A stretch of 64,000 bases of DNA. Origin: Merluccius polli (lineage: Eukaryota > Chordata > Actinopteri > Gadiformes > Merlucciidae). The stretch's first letter is position 1. Each line of letters opens with the position of its first letter. Below the pieces are notes generated by a model, which saw only the letters and a list, made by a program, of their open reading frames with translations, was not told the DNA's origin and did no database searches. The position numbers were made by a program, and so were the translations under genes. The stretch covers positions 346,907 through 410,906 of the forward strand of contig JAOPHQ010005412.1 of the NCBI GenBank assembly GCA_030340625.1. The letters run 5' to 3'. Below, piece after piece: positions 1-11,924 of the stretch.

Positions 1-853
1 TGATGCCAAACATGTCTCTGCATGTTCCTTTTCATTTTGGTAAAATACGAATAATTTTCTTCTCAAACCAGGAAACTCACAGCTACACTCTGAGTTCGGC
101 ACTGATTTAAGCCTCTACTTACATCCACACGCTAATGTTAGCCACATGTAAATACTCCTGAAATGCCCGAGAGCAAGTAGCATAAATGGCTTTGAGACTG
201 AGATAGAGATTCGGCTACCTCTGAGGAGGTGTTACAAGAAGAAATGGAAAGGCCGGTAGGCTTTTGTAATGGTGAAATTAGAACATTGCTAATGACCTAA
301 CTTTTAACAGACTAGTTGCAAAAGTTTTCTCAAAAGGTAAAGTGATCATTAAAACACTTATTTTTAGGATTTTTTAAATAAAGTGAGCCTTTAGGCCTAC
401 TTCCAAACAGTCATATTCCTCAATAAAAAAACATAATATTTCTTGATAGGCTAGTTATGATTTTGTGTCAATAACTAGATTTTGAACTTTTGATGTTGGT
501 ATGATACAGTATTTGGAAACTGAAAAAGTTCGAAAAGTTGCTCCGCCCAATCACTGAAAGTGACTGCACGCCACTTATTACATATTACAATCAACCGATA
601 ATGTTTGTCATCTCAAATTAGTGGGATACTTTTGGGCAAAGAATTTGTTCTCCAAACCTTTTAAAGGGGAATCGTCATGCTTGGCTATTTTCTAATTTAA
701 GAAAGTGCTCATGGTCTGCAACACTAACTCAGTTTCTGCCCAAAGAAAATCACGGATAAGTTGAACCATTGCTGTCTATGGTCTGATTTTGCAGAATGCA
801 AATTTCAAATCGATGACGTCAATGGTTTGACTTTTCTCGTACAGGCACCGTAC
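1..853. other. Intron 1 of the speg-like gene; nothing else recognised
   Basis: This stretch lies downstream (minus-strand sense) of the splice donor at 853/852 and runs off the left edge. I see no second exon, no clear repeat and no conserved frame. It is AT-rich and is best read as intron. Confidence 0.45.
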
Positions 854-1220
854 CTTCACCGAGGTCCATGACAGCCAAGACGGCGCTGCTTGACGCCTCG
901 CCGAGATCGTTGGCCGCCACGCAGGTGTACAGGCCGGCGTCGCTGGTTCTGCAATCCCGTATCCACAGCCCGCCTGAATCCTGGGCCTCACTGGGCGGAA
1001 GCAGCTCCTCATTGCGGTACCAGCTGAACTCAGGTTCTGGGTTCCCCAAAACTGACACTCGTAGACGGATATCGCACCCGGTCCCGACCGCAGCCTTGCG
1101 TAGTTTACGGATGAAACACGGTGGCGTGGGTTCGTCCAGTGAAGCCGCTTTAACCGCCGCTAGCATGCTGATCCGGACCCGTTTGGTAGGGGTGTTGGGG
1201 CCTGGCTTGGCTTGGCTCAT
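854..1220 (-). CDS. speg: First coding exon of a speg-like muscle kinase (Ig domain)
   Basis: The exon starts at the ATG at 1220 and runs leftward to a GTAC donor whose intron begins at 853. It encodes about 122 residues: a short basic leader followed by an I-set immunoglobulin domain. The hallmarks are the first Cys in GCDIRLRV, the core Trp in FSWYRN, and the D-x-G-x-Y-x-C signature in TSDAGLYTC. From memory, the leader and domain order resemble the N-terminus of SPEG, a giant striated-muscle kinase with repeated Ig domains at the junctional membranes. Other Ig-rich kinases such as MYLK are possible. Only this exon is visible; the rest would lie left of the window. It is GC-rich compared with its flanks, as coding exons often are in fish. 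Confidence 0.6.
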
Positions 1221-1382
1221 CTTGGGTGTGGTTGCGGGGAGGGGGGGGTTAGACAGAAGGACCTCTTAGCGTGGTTTTCATCTCTTTTGTGAGGGAAGCC
1301 TCCATGCTAATTGTCCACGTTAGCATCTGGAAACGGGACGGACCACACGAAATAATTCATTAGCACAGGGGGAAGCGAATAG

Positions 1383-1560
1383 TCTAGTGAAGTCAGTGGC
1401 AGTGGTGTTCCACTCCCAGCCGAAAGGCACTGGGTTCGATCCCCAATGTCCCCAATGTCCACAGCCTACCTGTTGGCATCCTATTGCTTAACACAGTGAT
1501 GTGGATCTGAATATTACAATATCATGAGTGCGCTGCATATAGGCCTACATGTTTTAGCAT
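1383..1560 (+). repeat. tRNA-derived SINE-like repeat
   Basis: A good Pol III B-box (GGGTTCGATCC, 1432-1442) follows an A-box-like AGTGGCAGTGG about 35 bp upstream, the layout of a tRNA-derived SINE head. The 3' limit is uncertain. Confidence 0.5.
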
Positions 1561-1562
1561 GG

Positions 1563-1675
1563 TTGGCCCCAGTGCGAATTGAACCCTAACCCTACTTTTA
1601 ATTAAATTTAAATTTTAAATTTAAATTTATTTAAATAGTTTAATGCCATGCCCTACCAGTTGAGCTAGACAGGAC
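1563..1675 (-). repeat. tRNA-like sequence with AT-rich insert
   Basis: Read on the minus strand, it has an A-box-like TAGCTCAACTGG and a B-box-like GGGTTCAATTC, separated by an AT-rich self-complementary stretch (1600-1640) instead of a normal anticodon arm and variable loop. A functional tRNA is therefore unlikely. It is more likely a SINE head or tRNA pseudogene with an insertion. Confidence 0.4.
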
Positions 1676-2540
1676 CAATTTAGTGTGAAAACACTGTTAT
1701 ACAATGTTTTCATTCACGTTTTAATTGACTTATAGCAGAATAGTACGAAAAGCATTACTTGCCACTATAAAAACAATTGTGTCCAATTGCAATACTATCT
1801 AATGCCTACCGTGCCTAATGTCTCATACCAGCACACACCAACTGCAATTTAAAGCACTTTTAAAAAAAGGAATATATGTTGATATTTTTGGTTTCATTTA
1901 AACTTTGAAGTAGTCCACCATGATGCAGATATTGAATCATGATCAGACTCTAGAACAAGTGATTGAGCTTGAGTTTATTCATTATTAAGCATTGAGATAC
2001 TGGACAAACTCACTCCTAGTAGCCTTCACGCAATTGACAAGACACATGCTGGTCTTCAAGAACCAGGTGTGTGTCAACCGCACCAAGTGCAACTGTACTT
2101 ACTGTCGCCCTAAAAGCTTGAAGTAATCCCCCTTTTGACATCCCCCGACTGCAAACCACAGGCCTGCTGGTTACATGATCCGCGACTATTCCCCAGGAAC
2201 CACTTCTCCACGGCCGGGTCGCGGTGTGTCCTCTGGCGCGGGGGGCTCAGCCTCCAGGGGTGATAAGTCCCTCCTGATTCAACAAGCCTTAGCGATCAGC
2301 GAAGTCCGCTTTGAAAGGTTCAGGAGGTTGGTTTTAACCCATTGGTGAAGAGGTGGGGGCGGAGAGAGAAGAGGGGGTGGGTGGGGGGGGGGGGGGTTAA
2401 AGACACCCCAATGTCAAACCCACCGGGCCCCCTTCTCGTGTTTCACCGCCGCTGGCCGCTATGGCTTCTCTACCAGGAGGCTACGGTTTCGCTTTCAAAC
2501 TTTTTGTGAAAGTTTATTTTCCGCGTCTTATCTGTTCGTA
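1676..2540. other. No gene recognised
   Basis: There is mixed AT-rich sequence, then a GC-rich patch at 2150-2480 with a G run near 2385-2397. The patch may belong to the regulatory region upstream of the minus-strand speg-like exon, but no promoter element stands out. Confidence 0.3.
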
Positions 2541-2689
2541 CACACTTAGTGTGTAGCTGGAGCTACACACGGAGCGGTAGGCAGCCACACACATACACTA
2601 TCCAAGCTTTGACATGACAGCTGCACCTGGTCACATGTATGCCCCTGTGGTGAGCTTCTGTCACACACCCATGTATGCACCAGCATGTG

Positions 2690-2898
2690 CATACAAACAC
2701 ATACACGCACGCACGCACATAAACACACACGTAAAATCAAGTCATGTGTGTCAAAAATCGTATGTGTGTGTTTGTTTAAGAGTTTGTGTGACTGTGTGGA
2801 TGTTGATGCGTGTATGGTATAAAATCTTCTGCAGCTGAAGGCCAAGAGATTTTTGTGAGATTTCCTCTGGTAGGCCTACCGCATGCCCAGAGATAACA

Positions 2899-2933
<35 letters not shown>

Positions 2934-2989
2934 GTATTGGACAGTTATATCTGTATAGGCTATGGGAATCTGAGTTGTGAAATGTATGC

Positions 2990-3057
<68 letters not shown>

Positions 3058-3120
3058 TGTATATATATATATATACTGTATATATACTGTATATATACTG
3101 TATATATATATATATATATT
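2690..3120. repeat. Microsatellite cluster: (CA)n, (AC)n, (TA)n
   Basis: Interrupted CA/CG-rich repeats at 2690-2730, a pure AC run at about 2898-2930, and a long TA run at 2993-3118 broken by periodic TACTGTATA units. Open frames here are artefacts of dinucleotide repeats. Confidence 0.95.
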
Positions 3121-4199
3121 CCATTTTACATTTGTATTTATATTTGTTTGATCCATTTCACTGTATTTCCTTGCAGTGCACCTTCGCGATGTTTAGTTTC
3201 CATGGCAACAGCGTCAAACTTCCTAATTTTGTTCAGATATATAAATGGGAAAACGCTGCCCTCTAGTGGTCCTACTTGGTTAAAGCACAAAGAACATTTC
3301 ATATCTACAATAGAAATTACCAAAACAACTATCAATAAAGATGCACATTTAATAAATATCAATGGATATTAACTATAGATGAAGCTAAATATATGACAAT
3401 GTTTATAACTGTAGAGGATGCTGAATATATAATGATCTTTATAACTGTAGAGGAAGCTGAATATATAATGATCTTTATAAATGTATAACATTTTTTGGTC
3501 TACCCCCCAAAAATGTGAACATTGAAAACATTATATAATTGACTAAAGGACATTGCAATTACATTTATGGAGTTTGATGAATTTTTGCTGGTATTCAATA
3601 CATTAATTTGTATTTAACCCAAGACTTTCATTGTACTTTAATTAAAGGCAGCACACACATCAACTTACAAAAATGGTGTAATTGGGCCTATTGGGCATGA
3701 TATAGCATTTGTCCTAAAAGGTGTAGATTCTCATCTTTCATTGCCAACTTACCACTACGGAGACGGTGCCGTGTGTCGCTGGTCACGTTCAGTTCGAGAA
3801 AACTAAGACGCATCACGCAGGATAAAAGGGCACAGTGAAGCCCATTAAAATTGTTTTCCATATGTTGTCATGTATGAAAATAACAAAAATGAACACTGTA
3901 AGCAGACAACTTGATCATATAAGCAAATTATTTAAACAGCATTTGTATAGGAATGATTCTGTCCTGAGCTTTTTGATCAATATAAGCGGTTGATCACTCT
4001 AACTGTGATCACTGTAAGTGGTTTCCACTGTACTAATAACAATATTAGCTACTACTACTTGTCAGGTGAGTCAGTATTTGGCATGCCAGGCCAGTACACA
4101 CCGATAAAGGTAAAATTTGATGTGTATTGTTTTTTATTATCTTTTACTTGTAGACAAAAATAGTTAAACAGAAATCAAAACATTATGTACCAGTGGAAA
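3121..4199. other. No gene recognised
   Basis: AT-rich sequence. Around 3375-3490 there are two or three copies of a short segment ending in GAAGCTGAATATATAATG. I see nothing else I can name. Confidence 0.3.
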
Positions 4200-4210
4200 C
4201 CAGTACATAT

Positions 4211-5360
4211 ATGTACTGATTGACTATTTAACAAAGTGGCCACAGGCATATGCTCTCAAAACAAAAACTGCTGAGGAAGTAACCCACTGCATCCTAAAGT
4301 TTTTCTACCAGTTTGAAGCGCCCAAGCGGATTATTACAGATCAAGGGAAGGAGTTTGTGAATGAAGTAAGTATAAAGAACTATTGAAATGCAACATTTGT
4401 GTCCAACATTTATGTAGGTCAGGATTTATTTAAGTCTAATAAAACTCATTGGCTAGCACAGTTTAATCTTGTTTCACCTACATTCTCTTCTTTAAAAAAA
4501 AAGAAGAAAATTCTTAATACAGATCAATAAAAATGTCTGCAAAGTACCTGTGTAAGAGCCAATATGCCAATAATTGATTTATAATAAATATTTCGTTTAA
4601 AATTATTAAAAACTGCTAACAGTAATTTCATGTTAATTCGTAATGTGTAAAACTGTTAAAATGCATAATTTAGTGATGTAAAAATGTTAAATATGTTATC
4701 TATGTTTTGAGATTTTTACGTAATGACATCACTGTATAGTTGTAACGGTAACGGCGGTGACGTAATTCAGTTTGGGGTTTGACATTGATGGAAGCTATAC
4801 AGTTTTTTGACCGTGCATTATACCGTGTGAAGACGTGTATTTTGTTTTGAAGACTTTCAAGTAAACATTTTAAAATGAAGGAACATTGTCTTGTCTTTTC
4901 GCTCACGTTGCAAACACTGTTAGTTCCAACAAGTGGTACAGAGGACGAAGAACAAGACAGAGTGCTGCTACATACTGAATAATAAAAGAAGTCTCTGTGC
5001 CACTTAACACCCGCATACAAATGGAGTTAGTTGAGAGGATGAACATACAGAGGTATAATGTCCATTTCCACTATTAATAGTTTTAGTTAACATAACTCTA
5101 GTTTTAGTTTTAACATACATATTAACAAATGTTTTATTATTTTCTCTCTTTTTTTTCGAGAGCACTATCCAAATTGGTGCAAACAAGCCTAAAGAATGGG
5201 ACAAACATTTGGGCTGTCATGTTTGGCTTGAGAACAAAGCGCTTTGGCTTAACGACAAAGTTTTCACCATTAATTTTAATGTTTGATAGAGAAGCGAGAT
5301 ACCCCCCTCAAATCCCTGACGAATACAGGGTGAGTTGCACTTACAAAAAAAAAAAAAAAT

Positions 5361-5403
<43 letters not shown>

Positions 5404-6375
5404 GATGTCAGGAGAGGCTGTGTCCTGGATGGGAGCTACATTCCCCTGAGATGGCTCCAACCACGAACCGCTATGGCTCCATCTGCTGGTGGAGTTCGGA
5501 ACTCCACACCTCAACACCAACACACCTGAGACTGATCAGTGTCTGATGGACTGAAGGTCTTTAGAGGGGTAGAGACACGGTGAGGGTGAGTGTGGGGTTT
5601 GGGAGACAGGCTCCATGTTGTGCTCTATGCAGAGGACCAGCCAGACCGGCAGTAGACTACAACAGGGGTGAGAACAACAGTTTGGAGGGAGGCTGAATTC
5701 CCCTCCCCCCTGATGGAACATTGTTTGACTGGGTTGATCGTAAGAGTGAAGTTTGTTTATGAAGAGGATACTTACCTGAGGGAACCTGAAGTATGATTTT
5801 ACCGTTAAAGGGCTGAAGAGACGTTTACGTTTTGACCATTAAAGATCAAACCTAACCTTATTTACCCTTTTGAATTTGAAAACACCATTTCTGTTAATTC
5901 CCAAGAACATTTTTAAATCCTGTCCAGCTGAGAGCCGTGTAGCCTCTCATGATATCACTATATCAAACTTTGGTATAATGTACGGAATTCTTCTGACTTT
6001 AATCTTTGTGTTTTATGTAATGTTTTAATATAACAGCAAAATCATTTTATAGGTGGATAGCAGTTTTGAGGACAATTGAAGATGTTACTGAGGACGTTCT
6101 GAAGCTTGACGAAGTTCTTCCGACTGCAATCGCACATAACAACAAAGCACAGTCAAAAAGAAACAAAAACAAAAGGCAAAACGACCACTTAATTTTCATG
6201 TGGGCATGAAAGTGTGGAGGTTGAACGTGAGGAGCCAGGAGAGGAAAGGGGGCAAGTTACATCCAAACTACCTCGGGCCCTACACCATAGCTGCTATTAA
6301 AGGAAAAAGTGTGGATCTTGTGGATAGCCACAAGAGTGACAACACCAAAAATCAACAGCGATCACTTGATGGCAT
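4211..6375 (+). pseudogene. GIN/GINGER-type integrase gene, decayed, with introns
   Basis: Three blocks read as successive parts of one integrase with splice-like borders. Block 1 (about 4211-4366) encodes the core with LIDYLTKWPQAYALKTK and ITDQGKEFVNE, then GTAAGT. Block 2 (about 5162-5330) encodes PKEWDKHL and, one frame over, a stretch ending REARYPPQIPDEYR before a GTGAGT donor. Block 3 (from about 6052, after TTTTATAG) encodes the C-terminal part with RKGGKLHPNYLGPYTI, again with frame changes near 6080, 6200 and 6340. Ty3/gypsy-like integrases of this type occur in GINGER DNA transposons and in the host genes GIN1 and KRBA2. The introns favour a GINGER or GIN-like origin over an LTR element. 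At least three frameshifts make it non-functional. Its 3' end runs into the 30-bp minisatellite. Confidence 0.7.
5342..5401. repeat. A-run followed by (TA)n microsatellite
   Basis: About 14 A residues, then about 36 bp of TA dinucleotides, inside an intron of the integrase pseudogene. From 5403 to 6050 I see no other feature. Confidence 0.9.
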
Positions 6376-6420
6376 ATATAGAGGAACACGGTGGTGGCGG
6401 ATGGCCCAGAGGTCGACATT

Positions 6421-7700
6421 CACCACCAACACGTCCACCTCTGGGCCATTCGCCACGTCCACCTCTGGGCCATCCGCCACCACCATGTCTACATCTGGGC
6501 CATCCGCCACCACCATGTCTACCTCTGTGCCATCCGCCACCACCATGTCCACCTCTGGGCCATCCGCCACAACCATGTCCACCTCTGGGCCATCTGCCAC
6601 CACCATGTCCACCTCTGGGCCATCTGCCAAAACCACGTCCACCTCTGGGACATCCGCCACCTCCGTGTCCACCTCTGGGCCATCCGCCAAAAGCGTGTCC
6701 ACCTCTGGGCCATCCGCCAAAAGCGTGTCCACCTCTGGGCCATCCGTCAAAAGCGCGTCCACCTCTGAGCCATCCGTCAAAAGCACGTCCACCTCTGGGC
6801 CATCCGCCAAAAGCGTGTCCACCTCTGGGCCATCCGTCAAAAGCGTGTCCACCTCTGGGCCATCCGCCAAAAGCGTGTCCACCTCTGGGCCATCCGTCAA
6901 AAGCGTGTCCACCTCTGGGCCATCCGTCAAAAGCACATCCACCTCTGGGCCATCCGTCAAAAGCACATACACCTCTGGGCCATCCGTCAAAAGCACGTCC
7001 ACCTCTGGGCCATCCGTCAAAAGCACATCCACCTCTGGGCCATCCATCAAAAGCACGTCCACCTCTGGGCCATCCGCCACCACCATGTCCACTTCTGGGC
7101 CATCCGCCACCACCATGTCCACCTCTGGGACATCCGCCACGCCCGTGTCCACCTCTGGGACATCCGCCACGCCCGTGTCCACCTCTGGGACATCCGCCAC
7201 GCCCGTGTCCACCTCTGGGACATCCGCCACGCCCGTGTCCACCTCTGGGACATCCGCCACGCCCGTGTCCACCTCTGGGACATCCGCCACGCCCGTGTCC
7301 ACCTCTGGGCCATCCGCCACGCCCGTGTCCACCTCTGGGACATCCGCCACGCCCGTGTCCACCTCTGGGCCATCCGCCACGCCCGTGTCCACCTCTGGGA
7401 CATCCGCCACGCCCGTGTCCACCTCTGGGACATCCGCCACGCCCGTGTCCACCCCTGGGACATCCGCCACGCCCGTGTCCACCTCTGGGACATCCGCCAC
7501 GCCCGTGTCCACCTCTGGGACATCCGCCACGCCCGTGTCCACCTCTAGGACATCCGCCACGCCCGTGTCCACCTCTGGGCCATCCGCCATGCCCGTGTCC
7601 ACCTCTGGGCCATCCGCCACGCCCGTGTCCACCTCTGGGCCCTCCGCCAAAACCACGGCCACCTCTGGGACATCCGTGAACACCATGTCCACCTCCACAT
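6421..7700. repeat. 30-bp minisatellite, about 42 copies
   Basis: Near-perfect 30-bp units. The core is CCACCTCTGGGCCATCCGCC, followed by a 10-bp variable part. Variants fall into three blocks: ACCACCATGT at 6480-6640 and 7075-7130, AAAAGCGTGT or AAAAGCACGT at 6690-7065, and ACGCCCGTGT at 7138-7640. The first unit or two are shorter (about 21 bp). Because 30 is a multiple of 3 and the unit has few stops, several forward and reverse frames stay open for over 1.3 kb. These long frames (10-residue Ser/Thr/Pro/Gly repeats in one) are not evidence of a gene. The array starts within the last integrase block of the GIN pseudogene. Confidence 0.95.
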
Positions 7701-7714
7701 CCACACGTCTTCCA

Positions 7715-8690
7715 CACTTAATAATAATAATAAATTTTATTTAGAAGCACCATTCACGCCACTCAAGGACACTTTACAGAGAGTATCAGTTAAAATCATC
7801 AATGAACAACATTAAAATACCAGTAACATACAATAAACAACATTCAAACATAAGTAAAATGAATAAATAAAAAGAGCAAATGAATAAAACTGTGCAGAAT
7901 GAAGGGAGTGTTAGAGTTAGGGTTGATGGAGTGTGTAAGCAATTTTAAATAGGTGGGTTTTGAGTTTCCACAGGTCAATGGGTTACTGCCCCTCCAGATC
8001 TGATGCCTGCCTCTGCAAACACCACAGTGGACCCTTCGATCATCAAGAGTATGTTTGATAATTTAAATGAAACAATATTATTGAAATATTTTGGAAAGTA
8101 CTGATTAAATTACATTCTTACACTCCTTTTATAGATGTGAGGGGGGAAAAATGTGTCTTATCAAAAATTGGACCTTACAAGCTATTCTTCGCTGATATTT
8201 TCAGCACTGTTCCACAGAGAATTAGAAAGTGAGGTGTCAAATTTGTATTTAAAAAAAAAATGGTCTCCCTACTGTTGTTTTCAGTGAAAATTGGTTGAGG
8301 CACACCTACCTTTCTTTATTTTTGACATTACCAAGTGTGTGGTGTGCAGTCTTTTTATAACAGGTTATTAATGCATCTGACCCTCCTGGTGAGCACATTT
8401 AATAAAGAGTGCAGACAGGGCTTTTGCAGTTGACACATTTGAAATTACCAGCATATGGGAACGCAAAAAAACAAAAACTAAGGTATTTAACAATACCTTA
8501 CCTTAACAATACCTCTCATTTAGTTGTCCTAATAAGTTGTCCACAATATATAATAAGTGGGCCTTTTGGGTTTTTGGTTTTATTATCTTACAGATTGACC
8601 CAGGGTTGTACAAATATATTGTGGGGGGGGGGGGGGGGGTCGTCAATGAAGGTTTTTGTATGTCAGTTTTTTCAATACATCTTAGAAGAA
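7715..8690. other. Repeat tail, then no gene recognised
   Basis: At 7717-7830 an AAT run is followed by TTTTATTTAGAAGCACCATT, which resembles the tail of a common fish interspersed repeat. From 7830 to 8690 I see no gene. A 15-bp G run lies near 8625-8639. Confidence 0.35.
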
Positions 8691-9468
8691 CACCTGGGGC
8701 CGTATTCACAAAGGATCTTAGCGCTAAAAGTAGCTCCTAACTGGCGAATTTAGGAGAAACTCCTAAAAATAATGGGCGTGTCAGTCTTAAATTTAGGACT
8801 CATTTTTTTCACTAAGAGCAATTCACAACGTATTTTAGGCCTAAAAGTAACACCTAAGTCTAGGACTCCTAACTCACTAAGACATATATTCACAAAGAAT
8901 CGGAAAATGACTGCGAGACGAAATGTTTTGGAGACAATGGAAGACTGAATTGATCAAGAGATATAGGCTAAATCGTGAGGGTATAAAACTTGTTGTGGAA
9001 TTAGTGCGGGATGCAATAACATCCCCGACTAACAGGAATAACTCGATTAGGAAATAAAATGTTTGGCAACACGATATTTAGCAACAGGGAAAATGCAACT
9101 TTGCAATGCCGACGATTTAGGAATATCGCAACCATCAGTCAGCCGTAAACCAAACCATCAACGCGCTCTGTAGACCACATATCAATTCAATTAAATTCAA
9201 ACTTTATTGAGGACACATCTAATGAAAGGTCCATAACACCAACACAACACAATAATAATAAAATAATAAAAATAGAATAAAAAATACATACAGACAGACA
9301 CACACACACAAACACACACACACACGATTCCACAATGATCATATATTTTCATACAGGCTAGAAGAGCTGACAGAGCTCAGTTCAAAGTTGGTTAAGGCTG
9401 AAATAATACCATTAATATCATCCAACAGTTTATCCGGTTTCCTTTGGACAATCAACAACTACACAGGA

Positions 9469-10350
9469 CAGGCGCGCGGGAACCTCTTTTTGACCAGGGG
9501 TGCTGAATAACAAAATAATGAAGAATGTCCAACGATTTCTCCCCCCTATACATGTTTTGGATTTTGACTGCTAAATACGTAATTTTAGCGTTGTGTACGG
9601 TTGAGGGTGAGACGTTAGAAATGTCCTTTGCAGCCACAAATTCCAATGTTCTACAATTATGCGACAGCACTCCGATAACATAGAATATGCAGGCCTATAT
9701 CATCAGCTATATTTGTATGCTTGTTGAAGCATATGCTTGTTGAATCCATAATCGTCTTTGAAATGGACATCTACTAGCCATTCTCTTCAGGGTAGATGCA
9801 GTACACGTTATTGTCCGCGAACCTAGCAGAGCTAGAGGCTATGACGGTGCTGCTAACATTAGCCGAGTTGCTTGCTACCGTTACTGTAGAGTCAGACTCC
9901 GGCTCTTCATCTGCTGCCCCAACAGAGTTTGCCACGGCGGTGGACGAGGAAACATCAAGTGCAACATCACCAGATGAAATCTTGCTAATTTTAGCCACAT
10001 TACTGTGGAAAAAATCGTGTATCCTTTTCTGCGACATATCACTTTCTACTAACTTCCAGTTAACTAGCCTCAGCCTGCTCGCTTTCACTTGTAAGTCTCG
10101 TCATGAGAGGTCACGTTGAGAGGTTACGTTCAGCTCTACCTCACCTCTGAATTTTAGTAGCCTATATTCGAACCTATCCATAACCCTTTTTTGCTATTTG
10201 CCTCATTATTTGATATACAAAAATATAAAGCAAATTAGTAATTATTTTTTTAAATGAAAAAATGATGATTAAAAAAAAAAAAAAAAAAATCCAGCGCCTG
10301 CCAACAGGGGGTGCTGCAGCACCCTCAGCACCCCCCTTCCCGCGCCCTTG
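9469..10350 (-). mobile_element. hAT element with 8-bp target duplication
   Basis: The element is bounded by ACACAGGA on both sides (9461-9468 and 10351-10358), an exact 8-bp duplication as expected for hAT insertion. The termini are CAGGCGCGCGGGAA and, inverted, CAAGGGCGCGGGAA. It is 882 bp long and carries only an N-terminal transposase piece, so it cannot move itself. Confidence 0.85.
9774..10088 (-). pseudogene. N-terminal piece of a hAT (ZMYM1/TTF-type) transposase
   Basis: A 104-codon open frame with SQKRIHDFFHS near residue 20, followed by a Ser/Ala/Val-rich linker. The 'S-Q-K-R-I-x-x-F-F' opening is typical of hAT transposases related to ZMYM1/TTF-type zinc-finger proteins. No zinc finger, DDE core or dimerisation domain follows. 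It is a relic retained within a deletion derivative. Confidence 0.5.
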
Positions 10351-11519
10351 ACACAGGATCAAAGCCAACTTCATGGCATGCACTTCATGGCATGATGGCG
10401 CAAATAATTGCGCCATCAAAAGATGAGGACGTGTTCGTCAATAGAAAGAAAGTACATACATCAACACGCAGATTGTTTTTGATGCAACTTTTAACATTCT
10501 TGATGTTGTTGCAAAGTGGCCTGGGTCTACCCATGATTCGCGTATTTTAATGGGGAGCGGTCTGAGGCAAGACGTGGCTCTTGACACCCTATCTCAATCC
10601 ACAACCGGGAGCACAGTTAAAGTATAACATGTAAGTGATTACGCAGATTACGCTTAGTCCTATGCGTAAAAAACATTGTATTAGCTCTTTGTCGCCTTTT
10701 ATTTGTTGAATCCATATTTATTATTGTTTACTGTTTTCCTCTATGTTAGAGCACACAAAAATACACAAAATGTTGTGGAGAGAAGAATTGGGCAGATGAA
10801 ACGTCGATTTCATGTCCTGCACGGCGAAATACGCCTCAGCCCAAAGAGGGAAAGTAGTGATCACTGTATGCGCCACTCTCCACAACCGGTATGGGCTGTT
10901 ATTTAAAGTGTTGAATAGTGGATATGCTCATTGGATAATAGTTTGCAGGGTGCTTTTAATTGCCTCCTTGAATTAATGCAATTTATGTATTTTTATTGTT
11001 TGCTTTTTCTCTCTCTCTTTAACGTGCATATAGGCTACAACGTCATTATCGTGGTCTGCACAAACTTGTCGTCATGCTGTATTCTGCTAACTGCACTGTC
11101 CATAACTATTTGATAGGAATTAATTTCTAGCCTAGGCTATTTCCTTGTTCTTCGGTGATTTAGCGGGCTCGTTTGTGGGATGTTGCGGATGAGTTTCACA
11201 GAGACCGCCTGCTTTGAACTACCAATCACCGTACTGACCGCTTCCAAACTCGTGCACGAGAATCGACGTAATCCATAGCAACGGCGCGTCACTCTTGTGA
11301 TTTATCCTTAGTATGAGTAGGTCTCAGCGGCTTTGTGAATAACTTTTAAGACTCCTACGTAAAATGTTTTAGCGCGAGTTAGGAGCACTCCTAGCGGTAA
11401 GATAAAATGCTTTGCGAATACGTCCCCAGAAATATACAGTATATATAGGCCTATATATATATGCAAAAAGTGTGAATATTTTCAAATCACCAACTGCCAT
11501 CACTCTAACTACTGAACAT

Positions 11520-11830
11520 TTACATTTTACATTTAGGGCATTTTGCAGATGCTTTTGTCCAAAGCGTCTTACAATAAGTACATTTGTTAGAAGAAAGTGC
11601 AACAGTAAATCGCTATCAGTAAAGTAAGGATTTTACAAGAATGAGTTTCAAACACCCAATTGCTAAGTTAACCGATTGCTAGTATACAACAGAGATAAAG
11701 TGCAAAAATACTAAGCGCAGAATATCGAAGTATAAGCCAGGACATACAAACACATAATAATTGCAAGGTTGTTTTTTTAGTTTTTTTATTAGTGGGAGGG
11801 GTAGTAGTGGAGTAGAGGAACATTTCATCA
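11520..11830 (-). mobile_element. L2 LINE 3' tail fragment
   Basis: On the minus strand it ends in the fish L2 hallmark (read on the plus strand: GCAGATGCTTTTGTCCAAAG). It matches the longer L2 copies at 24664 and 61095 over about 250 bp. Confidence 0.75.
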
Positions 11831-11924
11831 TTCATTTCAATGGGGGAAAAAAATGAATAAAACTTAAATATCTTAAAAATCACAATTACTATTATAACTA
11901 TTATACCAATCACAGCGTGAGGGG

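Larger units (their letters stand above)
8931..10905 (+). pseudogene. HARBI1-like Harbinger transposase remnant
   Basis: Three collinear blocks. N-terminal (8931-9190): recognisable in several frames, including a LGISQPSVSR helix-turn-helix-like motif. Middle (10395-10620): IIAPSKDEDVFVNRKKVHT, then in another frame VFDATFNILDVVAKWPGSTH followed by DSRILMGSGL, which holds acidic catalytic-type residues. C-terminal (10745-10905): IGQMKRRFHVLHGEIRLSP and, after a frame change, VVITVCATLHNR. Harbinger transposases are DDE nucleases that need a Myb-like partner; none is seen within this element. Multiple frameshifts and the nested hAT insertion mean it is inactive. Confidence 0.8.
8696..11430 (+). 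mobile_element. PIF/Harbinger transposon, dead, with nested insertion
   Basis: The ends are inverted: GGGGCCGTATTCACAAAG at the left (from about 8698) and CTTTGCGAATACGTCCCC at the right (ending about 11428), with further CTTAG/CTCCTAA-rich subterminal matches. Between them are three blocks of a HARBI1-like transposase. A hAT element (9469-10350) sits inside, as does a LINE/SINE-tail-like stretch at 9181-9320. The expected 3-bp target duplication is not obvious. Confidence 0.8.

Noticed and set aside
1563..1675. Functional tRNA gene
   Set aside because: A- and B-box are present but the middle is an AT-rich insert with no anticodon arm.
2883..3372. Tyr/Ile-rich frames around 3000
   Set aside because: Generated by TA dinucleotide repeats.
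6200..7744. Long open frames (450-514 codons) on both strands
   Set aside because: They are products of the 30-bp minisatellite, whose length is a multiple of 3 and lacks stops; only the first 50 codons of one frame match an integrase.
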